A stretch of 64,000 nt of DNA from Glandiceps talaboti (taxonomy: Eukaryota; Hemichordata; Enteropneusta; Spengelidae): positions 14,360,961 through 14,424,960 of the forward strand of contig NC_135561.1 of assembly GCF_964340395.1 (NCBI RefSeq), read 5' to 3'. Below are positions 61,101 to 64,000 of the stretch, in pieces; the first letter of the stretch is position 1, and each line of letters opens with the position of its first letter. The translations under genes and the position numbers were made by a program. Under the pieces are notes generated by a model. It did no database searches and had not been told where the DNA came from. It saw only the letters and a program-made list of their open reading frames with translations.

Positions 61101-61563
61101 GCAAGTGAAAGTGCAGCAGAAAACACTGCAAGCATGCGAACAAATATCCCAGAGCACCCAAACTGCAACTTCATGGCATGTGGTTCTGTTATTATTACAT
61201 AATATGTTTATCCAAAATAGCAAATTTCTGTAAAAATGATACTGTGTGATCATGGCTTTCGCGTACATGTACACAATGAGTGATTGTGTTCTCATTCGCA
61301 TATCAAATACATCATTTACATAAGATTTGCATTTCCATGCAGGTATGCAATAATGTTTTCGGTATTGCACTGCAGAGCAAATACCACTAGTACATGTATG
61401 CATGCATGGCTGCGAACTGGTGTAAGTAATCTCTGGTGCATATGTGTTATTAATTATTAAGTACTTACCATTCGGAAATGCCAACATACTAATTATCAGG
61501 AAAAAGAAGACCATGGAACAAACGCCTGCCCAAATATTGTCTTCTGTGCTGTTCTCCTCATCT
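22010..61563 (-). CDS. PTDSS1: Phosphatidylserine synthase 1 (all but the first coding exon)
   Basis: The coding sequence is complement(join(22010-22183, 23054-23116, 23366-23465, 25887-25952, 27073-27185, 28400-28481, 32370-32429, 35821-35972, 38235-38393, 46890-47011, 47708-47752, 61469-61563)), about 409 residues ending TAA. The enzyme swaps the choline head group of phosphatidylcholine for serine in the ER and its mitochondria-associated membranes. Family blocks in order: [28 protein letters not shown], the HFWGW..KAL.VR helix, [60 protein letters not shown]. As I recall them, the residues shown to matter in mammalian PSS1 (His172, Glu197, Glu200, Asn209, Glu212, Asp216, Asp221, Asn226, and Arg95/Arg336 for PS feedback) all have counterparts. 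Human PSS1 is 473 residues in 13 exons; 12 exons are here. The sequence is PSS1-like, not PSS2-like. The C-terminal tail is not conserved with vertebrates. Confidence 0.96.
22530..22900. mobile_element. Repeat family G copy
   Basis: Starts TAAGGTAGAGCACACC, then CCTTGAAAATCAAG, a GCTATATGAAAGGTTGTTCC block, then AAAGAAATTTGGGTG. Related copies lie at 27215-27395, 33450-33620 and, inverted, at 46590-46812. Inside, a 42-bp segment with CATCTGATTCAACAATTTGA is tandemly doubled (about 22737-22818). Confidence 0.6.
23054..23116 (-). CDS. PTDSS1: PTDSS1 exon (last membrane helix)
   Basis: The acceptor is TGTTACAG and the donor is GGTAATG. 21 codons, [20 protein letters not shown] then K. It matches in position and hydrophobicity the final PSS1 helix. 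Phase 0 in and out. Confidence 0.88.
23366..23465 (-). CDS. PTDSS1: PTDSS1 exon
   Basis: The acceptor is TTCTTTAG and the donor is GGTGAG. Encodes [20 protein letters not shown] and on to NVILWLVFQ, aligning with the vertebrate FLEA.VCIKFG..LF block. Phase 2 in, phase 0 out. Confidence 0.92.
23567..23730. repeat. 37-bp degenerate minisatellite
   Basis: TCATTTGCATAACAT with variants recurs about five times, each followed by a CTGCATACCAA-like block. Confidence 0.75.
24505..24660. repeat. Low-complexity A/C-rich tract
   Basis: Runs of C (8 and 13) followed by A-runs, and many CAACAA and AAACAAA units. Confidence 0.8.
25085..25325. mobile_element. Repeat family D, partial copy
   Basis: Shares CACTTAGGAGTCATGGATAT, TCCCATGAGGCAA, GACTCTCCAGAACCAAAAGT and GGAATGTTCCCCTTA with the copies at 62212-62485 and 48192-48539. 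Confidence 0.65.
25887..25952 (-). CDS. PTDSS1: PTDSS1 exon
   Basis: The acceptor is ACTTGTAG and the donor is GGTGAGT. 66 bp: [20 protein letters not shown] then F, closely matching vertebrate PSS1 (RQYYAYLTD..CKR.GTQCWVF). The arginine that regulates feedback inhibition is split between this exon and the previous one. Confidence 0.95.
25953..27072. other. PTDSS1 intron
   Basis: No repeat family was clearly assigned. The + strand frame at 26269-26481 has no splice or domain support. Confidence 0.5.
27073..27185 (-). CDS. PTDSS1: PTDSS1 exon
   Basis: The acceptor is GTTTACAG and the donor is GGTAAGT. Begins [19 protein letters not shown], then a hydrophobic helix ending APSVR. It matches the [11 protein letters not shown] block of PSS1. 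Phase 0 in, phase 2 out. Confidence 0.95.
27215..27395. mobile_element. Repeat family G copy interrupted by a SINE
   Basis: TAAGGTACAATGACA, ATTGAAAATCAAAG, ACCATATGGAAACCTGCTTC and TAAAAGAAATTCAGGG parallel the copy at 22530. It runs directly into a reverse-oriented SINE tail at 27395. Confidence 0.55.
27395..27530 (-). mobile_element. SINE 3' part, truncated
   Basis: Contains AGCACTTTCCCA, CTCAAAGTGCTTTACAATTA, TTACCCCTGGCTAGGATC and CCCAACTCCCTGGGGCGCA: the reverse complement of the body and tail of the full SINE at 3670-4018. The tRNA-like head is missing. Confidence 0.75.
27531..28399. other. PTDSS1 intron
   Basis: Contains a poly-C run near 27715-27726, and a short tandem duplication near 27865-27935 (GAAGGTTCACAATTGAA twice). 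Nothing else recognised. Confidence 0.5.
28400..28481 (-). CDS. PTDSS1: PTDSS1 exon
   Basis: The acceptor is TCCTGCAG and the donor is GGTAAGT. Residues [20 protein letters not shown] then ILLVMWQ match the SW..V.W.DP.SSF.RV..VY block of PSS1. Phase 2 in, phase 0 out. Confidence 0.95.
29588..30300. repeat. Degenerate tandem repeat, about 90-115 bp units
   Basis: The blocks TAGTTTTTA..GACTATG..AACAATGGCC...CACTGCTGAC..AAATATTGAC recur starting near 29588, 29703, 29795, 29886 and, after a gap, 30226. Confidence 0.65.
30769..31200. mobile_element. Foldback element with tail, family C copy 1
   Basis: The palindromic part, 30769-30975, starts ATGACAGAACTCCATG and ends CATGGGGTTCTGTTA; inner blocks also pair (TTGCAGTGTTCTCTG against CAGAAGACACTGCAAGCA). 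It is followed by a non-palindromic tail with CAAATTTCTGTAAAAATCAT and CTGGTGTAAGTAATCA. The other long copies are 61001-61435 and 63177-63535. Confidence 0.8.
32370..32429 (-). CDS. PTDSS1: PTDSS1 exon (60 bp)
   Basis: The acceptor is CTCTACAG and the donor is GGTGAGG. Encodes [19 protein letters not shown], one of the most conserved PSS1 blocks, with the Arg and Gln that I recall as functionally important (Arg262/Gln266 in mammals). Phase 2 in, phase 2 out. Confidence 0.95.
32505..32645. mobile_element. Half copy of foldback family C
   Basis: TATGACAGAATCCCATGAAC, GTGTACTTTGGGTTTTTGTA and GAGTGCTTGCGGCATTTTCT parallel the left arm of the C family; no right arm is present. Confidence 0.65.
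33450..33620. mobile_element. Repeat family G copy
   Basis: CATATGGAAGCTTGGTCCTG, GTCTTGTTCTCACGGAAACG and TTCACAGAAATCATCA parallel the block at 22590-22670. Confidence 0.5.
34815..35170. mobile_element. MITE-like element, family A copy 2
   Basis: AGACCTAAAAAAACCC at the left and TTTATTTTATTAGGTTTTAC at the right are inverted ends. The interior shares CTGTTCTTCCAATCTGTAAT, GGAAAACAATGGAAAAC and ACTAGACACTCGCA with the copy at 1205-1618. Confidence 0.65.
35821..35972 (-). CDS. PTDSS1: PTDSS1 exon (catalytic core)
   Basis: The acceptor is CATCTCAG and the donor is AAGTAAGTT. Begins [17 protein letters not shown], then [16 protein letters not shown] and [14 protein letters not shown]. It carries the Asn, Glu, Asp, Asp, Asn series that matches the essential residues of mammalian PSS1 (Asn209 to Asn226 as I recall). 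Phase 0 in, phase 2 out. Confidence 0.96.
36105..36385. repeat. Degenerate 35-bp tandem repeat
   Basis: ATTCCAGGATGAAGTGTAC with variants recurs at least six times (near 36110, 36140, 36166, 36195, 36250 and 36365). Confidence 0.75.
36386..38234. other. PTDSS1 intron
   Basis: A 95-bp block with GCTGTTTTCTGAGAGAGAAA occurs twice (about 36783-36890 and 37190-37285). A poly-C run lies near 37110-37120. No exon was seen. Confidence 0.5.
38235..38393 (-). CDS. PTDSS1: PTDSS1 exon (catalytic core, His and Glu residues)
   Basis: The acceptor is CACTACAG and the donor is GGTTAGA, a slightly weak donor. Residues [20 protein letters not shown] then [17 protein letters not shown] and [12 protein letters not shown]. 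The His of HFWGW, the Cys of GICWT and the two Glu of WEITE match His172, Cys189, Glu197 and Glu200 of mammalian PSS1. 53 codons; phase 0 in and out. Confidence 0.96.
39866..40345. repeat. Tandem duplication, about 210-240 bp units
   Basis: GTTTAATTATCTCA, then AAATATCACTT, ACAGTACATT and CAGTATCAACAAAA..CAA..AAATATGCAAATTA occur in the same order in two adjacent units (39866-40070 and 40081-40345). Confidence 0.8.
40535..40965. repeat. 125-bp tandem repeat, about 3.5 copies
   Basis: CATTTAGTTTCTGTTCCATA, GACACACAATGAATA, CAACACAGTCTTA, AAGCTTTGCCAT and CCCTATTAACCATAACATTA recur in order near 40540, 40690, 40820 and 40950. Confidence 0.85.
41105..41310. repeat. 40-bp minisatellite
   Basis: ATGAAATCTAAGCTCTAATA followed by AAAACACA recurs about five times with small changes. 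Confidence 0.8.
42226..42534. repeat. 150-bp tandem duplication containing a hairpin
   Basis: Unit one 42226-42375, unit two 42376 to about 42534, the latter with 6 extra bases. Each starts with an inverted repeat GCGAGTCAC ... GTGACTCGC (17-bp loop). The + strand frame 42213-42575 (120 codons) runs open through both units because both the period and the insertion are multiples of three. There is no recognised domain. Confidence 0.9.
44811..45185. mobile_element. MITE, family B copy 2 (diverged)
   Basis: Shares with 13416-13864 the start CTTGGTGTTTCACTCA, AATGCAAAAGAAGCAATTA, ATCATTAAGTCCATG, GTCTATCTTTGTGTCAAAAA and an inverted GTGAAACACTAA end. It lacks the tandem doubled end. Confidence 0.75.
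45545..46270. repeat. Degenerate periodic repeat with ATGCCATTTGAAGCAG
   Basis: TTATTAAAATGCCATTTGAAG or close variants occur near 45545, 45612, 45714, 45825, 45973, 46033 and 46107, each followed by TTTT/A-rich sequence and often a CATACATATA block. The period is roughly 60-150 bp. Confidence 0.75.
46590..46812. mobile_element. Repeat family G copy, inverted
   Basis: CAGGACCATACTTTCATATG, TTTGATTTTCAGGGAAGTAC and a terminal GCATTTTACCTTA are the inverse of the family G start at 22530 (TAAGGTAGAGC .. TTGAAAATCAAG). Confidence 0.55.
46890..47011 (-). CDS. PTDSS1: PTDSS1 exon
   Basis: The acceptor is CTCCTAG and the donor is GGTATGTG. Residues [20 protein letters not shown] then [19 protein letters not shown]. 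It matches GLSV.Y....VF..F...K.LMY...P.LR..RE.D of PSS1. Phase 1 in, phase 0 out. Confidence 0.95.
47135..47285 (+). mobile_element. SINE fragment
   Basis: CTTTAATCCTACC, GGATTGTATGCTCCCC, AGGCCATTGTGCCAATATAG parallel the body of the SINE at 3840-3940. The tRNA head and ATT tail are absent. Confidence 0.65.
47708..47752 (-). CDS. PTDSS1: PTDSS1 micro-exon (45 bp)
   Basis: The acceptor is ATCTGCAG and the donor is GGTAAGTC. Encodes [16 protein letters not shown] together with split codons at both ends. It carries the Arg and His (R-P-H-P) that in mammalian PSS1 (Arg95, His97) affect feedback by PS and activity. Too short to be seen by open-frame searching. Confidence 0.94.
48192..48539. mobile_element. 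Repeat family D, complete copy with long inverted ends
   Basis: The left end ATTAAAGGGGAATGCCACTC is followed by TTTTCATAAA and TTCTGGAGAG; the right end is the inverse (CTCTCCAGAA, TTTATGAAAATG, AGTGGTGTTACCCTTTAAT). The arms together span roughly 100 bp each. No coding. Relatives lie at 12930, 25085 and 62212. Confidence 0.8.
49061..49200. repeat. Tandem duplication, about 70-80 bp
   Basis: TGTACACCCAATAACCT..GATTACAACCATA.CAACATTATTCAAATGAAGTCATT is present twice. Confidence 0.85.
51255..51560. repeat. Tandem duplication, about 165 bp
   Basis: CCTTTAAA.TA..TGTCAGAGA, then TGATGGT.CAAACT, CATGCTGTATTGAA, ATCCTG.CCAGATGGT and AGCATTTTA recur in order in 51255-51400 and 51420-51560. Confidence 0.85.
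52103..52387 (+). other. Unassigned open frame, possible nested exon
   Basis: A 94-codon frame follows a plausible acceptor (TTGATTTCAG at about 52091-52100). It is hydrophilic with several cysteines ([34 protein letters not shown]). It lies inside a PTDSS1 intron on the opposite strand. No domain recognised and no donor needed if terminal. It may be chance. Confidence 0.12.
54170..54325 (-). mobile_element. SINE 3' part, truncated
   Basis: Contains ATATAGCGCTTTCCCACTCT, GTGCTCAAAGCG, AATTATTACCCCTGGC and CTCCTTGGGGAGCATACAAT, the reverse complement of the SINE body and tail at 3880-4010. It is preceded by an AATAATAATAA tail remnant (about 54162-54172). Confidence 0.78.
55480..55905. repeat. 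Degenerate tandem repeat, about 110-125 bp
   Basis: GGAATTTAACA, GTGCAG.TTTT.TTTGGTGTA, CAGAACGTAACTC, TTTTGAAAG.ATTTCAGCTTGA and AACACACTAAATT recur about four times; a weaker copy lies at 56440-56540. Confidence 0.8.
55942..56297. mobile_element. 356-bp near-palindromic element (foldback, possibly MULE-type)
   Basis: The left arm is 55942 to about 56105, the right arm about 56129-56297, with a loop of about 24 bp. The arms pair over nearly their whole length: TAGACTCTCTCACAGTC, GCTAAACGAATTAT, CTCGACTATCC.TGTACTG, TGTGCCCTCATCGACCAC and GACGTGTGA all recur inverted. Flanks AGTGTAGTT (left) and AGTGAAGTT (right) look like a 9-10 bp target-site duplication with one or two changes, which would fit a Mutator-like element. 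No coding capacity. Confidence 0.85.
57521..57548 (+). other. G-rich tract, possible G-quadruplex
   Basis: GGGGGAGGGGG, then AGAAGGAA, then GGGGAGGGG: four G-runs with loops of 1, 8 and 1. On the PTDSS1 transcript it is the C-rich strand. Confidence 0.5.
58343..58910. repeat. 54-bp minisatellite, about 10.5 copies
   Basis: The unit begins GGTAAAATGATACTGCAG, then GTACTGAGAATAATTC and TATTTTGACCCTCTAGTATA. Starts at 58343, 58396, 58449, 58503, 58557, 58611, 58668, 58722, 58776, 58830 and a decayed 58884. The units are very alike, so the array is young. The first two carry GCTACGCAGG in place of GATACTGCAGG. Confidence 0.97.
59427..59600. mobile_element. Foldback repeat, family V copy 2
   Basis: CCAATATTTTTCTTCATTTG on the left and AAATGAAGGAAAATATTGG on the right are inverse copies, and GTCACTCATATTTTTC lies between. 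The long 3' tail seen in the other copies is not evident. Confidence 0.72.
61001..61435. mobile_element. Foldback element with tail, family C copy 2
   Basis: The palindromic part 61001-61199 begins TATGACAGAACCCCATGG and ends CATGTGGTTCTGTTATTAT; inner TTGCAGTGTTCTCTC pairs with GAAAACACTGCAAGCA. The tail has CAAATTTCTGTAAAAATGAT and CTGGTGTAAGTAATCT as in the 30769 copy. It ends only 34 bp from a PTDSS1 exon. Confidence 0.8.
61469..61563 (-). CDS. PTDSS1: PTDSS1 second coding exon (first one in the window)
   Basis: The acceptor is TGATTACAG and the donor is GGTAAGTAC. Residues [20 protein letters not shown] then [11 protein letters not shown] match the vertebrate EENTWRG....FFFLIIS.LAFPNG block. 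The first base closes a codon from the missing upstream exon; one base (g) is left over. N-S-T is present but its side of the membrane is not settled. Confidence 0.94.
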
Positions 61564-61931
61564 CTGTAATCAAACAAACACATCATTCAAACTGTGAATA
61601 AACAATATAACATTTTGTTATTTTTTGCAACCTGATTATATTGATTAGATTCATTTCTCATGTAAGCGTAAACCTATAATCTTCCCACGGCTGACATTTG
61701 AAATATGAGGTCATTAGCAGATATTATGAGGGAGGAATTGCCGGAGGTCATACTGTCACAGTGACTGTATTTAAGCTGACGGCAAGCATTTCAAAGGTTA
61801 ATGCTAGTAACAGGATCCTCTGTCCATGAATAAAACAAAATTGTTGCCTGACGGAAAGATATACATGGCATTATGGGAAATAAAGATCTTAATCCTCTAC
61901 CATGTCTTATTTTAACCTGCAAGTCAATTGT

Positions 61932-62192
61932 AATAGGGAACTTGCAATCCAGACTGAGCATGCTCAGATGCAAAGGACTATGGGATTATCTGTGGTTATC
62001 GTAATACCTACATGTAATCTCGAACTACTGATAACATTAACCTCCCACAATTGTCAGGGTAACTATGAATTGATTATTTGTGGTTACACACAATGTATCA
62101 ACATTGTTTACAATTATACTAATTGATTAGTATGTATTATAACATTTCCCATGATGCAATATTCAATATGGCGGATTTGCAAGTTCCCTATT
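61932..62192. mobile_element. 261-bp MITE with 17-bp inverted ends
   Basis: AATAGGGAACTTGCAATCC on the left and GGATTTGCAAGTTCCCTATT on the right are inverse copies. Next to them, GCAAAGGACTATGGGA and TCCCATGATGC also pair weakly. No coding. No second copy in the window. Confidence 0.75.
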
Positions 62193-62211
62193 CTAAAATG
62201 TAAATTATGTA

Positions 62212-62485
62212 AAAATATTCATGAGATGATTTACACAGGGGAATAAGCACTCAGGAGTCTTGAATATTGAATATTGTGTAACATGAATTTTATTATTTCT
62301 GCTGACTTCCATGAGGCAATATGCCCACAGCAAAGATAACATCTAAAGGCACAAGGTAGATCAACTTGATGTTTCTCTGAAATTGCAAGTAATTGTAGGT
62401 GATGTAAAATCATGAAACGACTTTCCCTACAGAACCCAAAGTTTTTGGAAATGTCTCTTTTTCCTGGAGTGGTGTTCCCCTTTAA
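62212..62485. mobile_element. Repeat family D, partial copy
   Basis: AATATTCATGAGATGATTTA, CACTCAGGAGTCTTGAATAT, GATCAACTTGATGTTTCTCT and GGAGTGGTGTTCCCCTTTA match, in family order, the copies at 48192 and 25085. Confidence 0.72.
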
Positions 62486-62531
62486 CTAGCAAGAACCATT
62501 TAAACTAAAGGGTTATAAGTAAGTATATAAT

Positions 62532-62536
<5 letters not shown>

Positions 62537-62586
<50 letters not shown>
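62537..62586. repeat. GT microsatellite
   Basis: About 25 TG units after a TATATAATTATATA stretch. Confidence 0.97.
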
Positions 62587-62587
<1 letters not shown>

Positions 62588-63176
62588 GAGCCTAATAGGA
62601 ACTATCTATCTGAAGAATGCTTCATGTCCTAGGCGCCGATCCTAAACTTTGGTGCCAATATACATTTAAAAATGTTTATATATAGAATATTGGCAGTGCG
62701 TAAATGTTATCCAATTCCCAGAAGCTCTAGTTTGTTATTTTATATGCAGTCACAGAGGACATAAAAATACACTTAGGTTGTAGTTTTGTATGTATGCATG
62801 AAATGTATCTAATAACACTCTTGGTTTTAAAGATTGAAAATTAAAAATTTATGTCCAACTTTCTTTGTTTATTGCTAAAATGGATTAGATGTTGAATCCC
62901 CTTTTCCTGATAACGGTTGAAAATTGATCAAAATGAAATATAGTCTATTCATATATGTTTTATGCAGGTATGACGGTGAATTGTTGGATGTCTATTCACA
63001 GACTCTGATATTTTGTTTCACTGTTGATGGATGAAATTAAGTTTTGTTGAAAATTCTACAGTGAATGAAACTAATCGACCATACTCAAAGATGTTTTTTA
63101 TTGTTATGACAACAGTTGAAATGAACATTAATTTTTAATGTTTTTATTACTTTTTAAGTAATATATTAATTAATAA

Positions 63177-63535
63177 CATGACAGAACCCCAAATTACGTG
63201 TACGTGAGTACCCATGTGGCATAGTCCTGGGAATTTGCATAAATGCTCTGCGGGCACTTTCATCATATTTTAAGCAATTTGCAAGTGAAAATGTAGCTGC
63301 AGAAAACACAGCATGAGTGATACTATCCAGAGTACACCACACTGGCACATGTCATGGGGTTCTGTTATTATTCCATAAAGTGTTTATCCGAAACAGCGAA
63401 TTTCACCACATGATTTGTGTACACTGTACATTGCAAGGAATGATCACGTACTCATTTGCATACAGGTATGCATTTCTGTGTTTCACTGCAGTACAAATAC
63501 CAATCTGTCCATGCATCAGTACAAGCAATCACAAG
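63177..63535. mobile_element. Foldback element with tail, family C copy 3
   Basis: Left ATGACAGAACCCCA, right CATGTCATGGGGTTCTGTTA, inner GCAAGTGAAAATGTAG as in the other copies; the tail has GTTTATCCGAAACAGCGAA and TTGCATACAGGTATGCA. The arms are more diverged than in the 61001 copy. Confidence 0.75.
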
Positions 63536-63604
63536 TTCATATATTTGAAAATTAACAAAGAAAACATACATGCATCTTGGAATATATATGAACTTTTCAG
63601 CAAT

Positions 63605-63935
63605 TAGATGTTATTCCCCACTATTTTTTTTCATTCGGCCAAGCAAAATACGAGCGGCCTATAAAGGGGAATTTATCACTACATGTCGCTAGGCAAGTAG
63701 TGACAAACCCTTAACTGGGTCATGAGTATTTTCCGGCTGAATGCAGAAAAGTAAGGAGAATTACATAATGTATTATACCAGTGCCAGTCACTGAGTAATA
63801 TCACAAAAAAATTGGGGAAAGTAATGACAATTTTGAACGTATTGACTCAAATTTCAAACACAGCAGAACCAGTGGTGTAGACAAGTGTTGTCATGACATA
63901 GACACGTATTGTAGTGACATAGAACAACCATCTAG
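63605..63935. mobile_element. Foldback repeat with tail, family V copy 3
   Basis: GATGTTATTCCCCACTATTT and TGCAGAAAAGTAAGGAGAAT are degenerate inverse arms. The tail through TATACCAGTGCCAGTCACTG, GGGGAAAGTAATGA and GTTGTCATGACATAGACA parallels 4800-4930 closely. Confidence 0.75.
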
Positions 63936-64000
63936 CATTAGATTCCATTTTTTTTCAACTTAAGTCATACACAGTATATCATTCACAACAGATGGTGACA

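Larger units (their letters stand above)
47753..61468. other. 13.7-kb PTDSS1 intron
   Basis: No PTDSS1 exon. It contains a complete family D element (48192-48539), tandem duplications (49061-49200, 51255-51560, 55480-55905), a SINE fragment (54170-54325), a large near-palindrome (55942-56297), a G-rich tract (57521-57548), a 54-bp minisatellite (58343-58910), and foldback families V (59427-59600) and C (61001-61435). The + strand frames at 50767-51081 and 52103-52387 are protein-like in composition but unassigned. Confidence 0.6.
61564..64000. other. PTDSS1 first intron (5' exon outside the window)
   Basis: I searched the - strand for the expected start exon (short polar N-terminus followed by a YF.F..R helix) and found none. 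The region holds a MITE (61932-62192), family D (62212-62485), a GT tract, and foldback families C and V. Confidence 0.55.

Noticed and set aside
22010-61563. Assignment as PTDSS2
   Set aside because: The HFWGW..KALLVR, TWEITE and [18 protein letters not shown] blocks follow PSS1; PSS2 has different sequence at these places, as I recall.
61098-61586. 162-codon - strand open frame as one protein
   Set aside because: Only 61469-61563 is coding (PTDSS1 exon with clear splice sites). The rest is intron and the antisense of repeat family C.
61564-64000. First coding exon of PTDSS1
   Set aside because: I looked for the N-terminal polar segment and first helix before an in-phase donor and found none, so it should be outside the window.

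Overview
The window is animal nuclear DNA, AT-rich and intron-rich. Its genes are split into short exons with GT/AG junctions, and the space between them holds many microsatellites, minisatellites, foldback/MITE-like repeats and at least one tRNA-headed SINE. This looks like a marine invertebrate. The SINE tail and the frequent TACATGTA-type palindromes make a deuterostome (hemichordate or echinoderm type) my first guess, but a lophotrochozoan is not excluded and the species cannot be read from this sequence.

Two real genes are recognisable, arranged tail to tail. On the left (+ strand, 1750-7652) are the last seven coding exons of an organic anion transporter of the OATP/SLCO family, closest to SLCO4 (OATP4A1-like). 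They cover the TM6 signature through the Kazal-type loop to TM12 and the C-terminus. Its first roughly 300 codons lie left of the window. On the right (- strand, 61563 down to 22010) are twelve coding exons of phosphatidylserine synthase 1 (PTDSS1), which join in phase into about 409 residues. Only the first coding exon is missing and should lie beyond position 64000. All exon phases were checked by hand and close without frameshift or internal stop.

Layout: 1-1749 SLCO intron with a MITE; 1750-7652 SLCO exons, with introns that hold an ATAC microsatellite, a SINE, a foldback repeat and a CT microsatellite; 7653-22009 about 14 kb of intergenic or UTR sequence with minisatellites, a MITE with 42-bp inverted ends, an AAC microsatellite and a short promoter-like patch; 22010-61563 PTDSS1, mostly intron (largest 13.7 kb and 8.5 kb) packed with tandem and inverted repeats; 61564-64000 upstream intron with three more repeat elements.

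The two genes have separate jobs: solute uptake at the plasma membrane, and PS synthesis in the ER. Nothing in the sequence suggests they work together. No tRNA or rRNA gene, CRISPR array or intact transposase was seen. The best unusual signals are a tandem repeat that copies the SLCO C-terminal codons past the stop, a 356-bp near-palindrome with 9-10 bp target-site-like flanks, several repeat families built as a palindromic head plus a non-palindromic tail, and an in-frame 150-bp duplication. I did not find a convincing new biological system.
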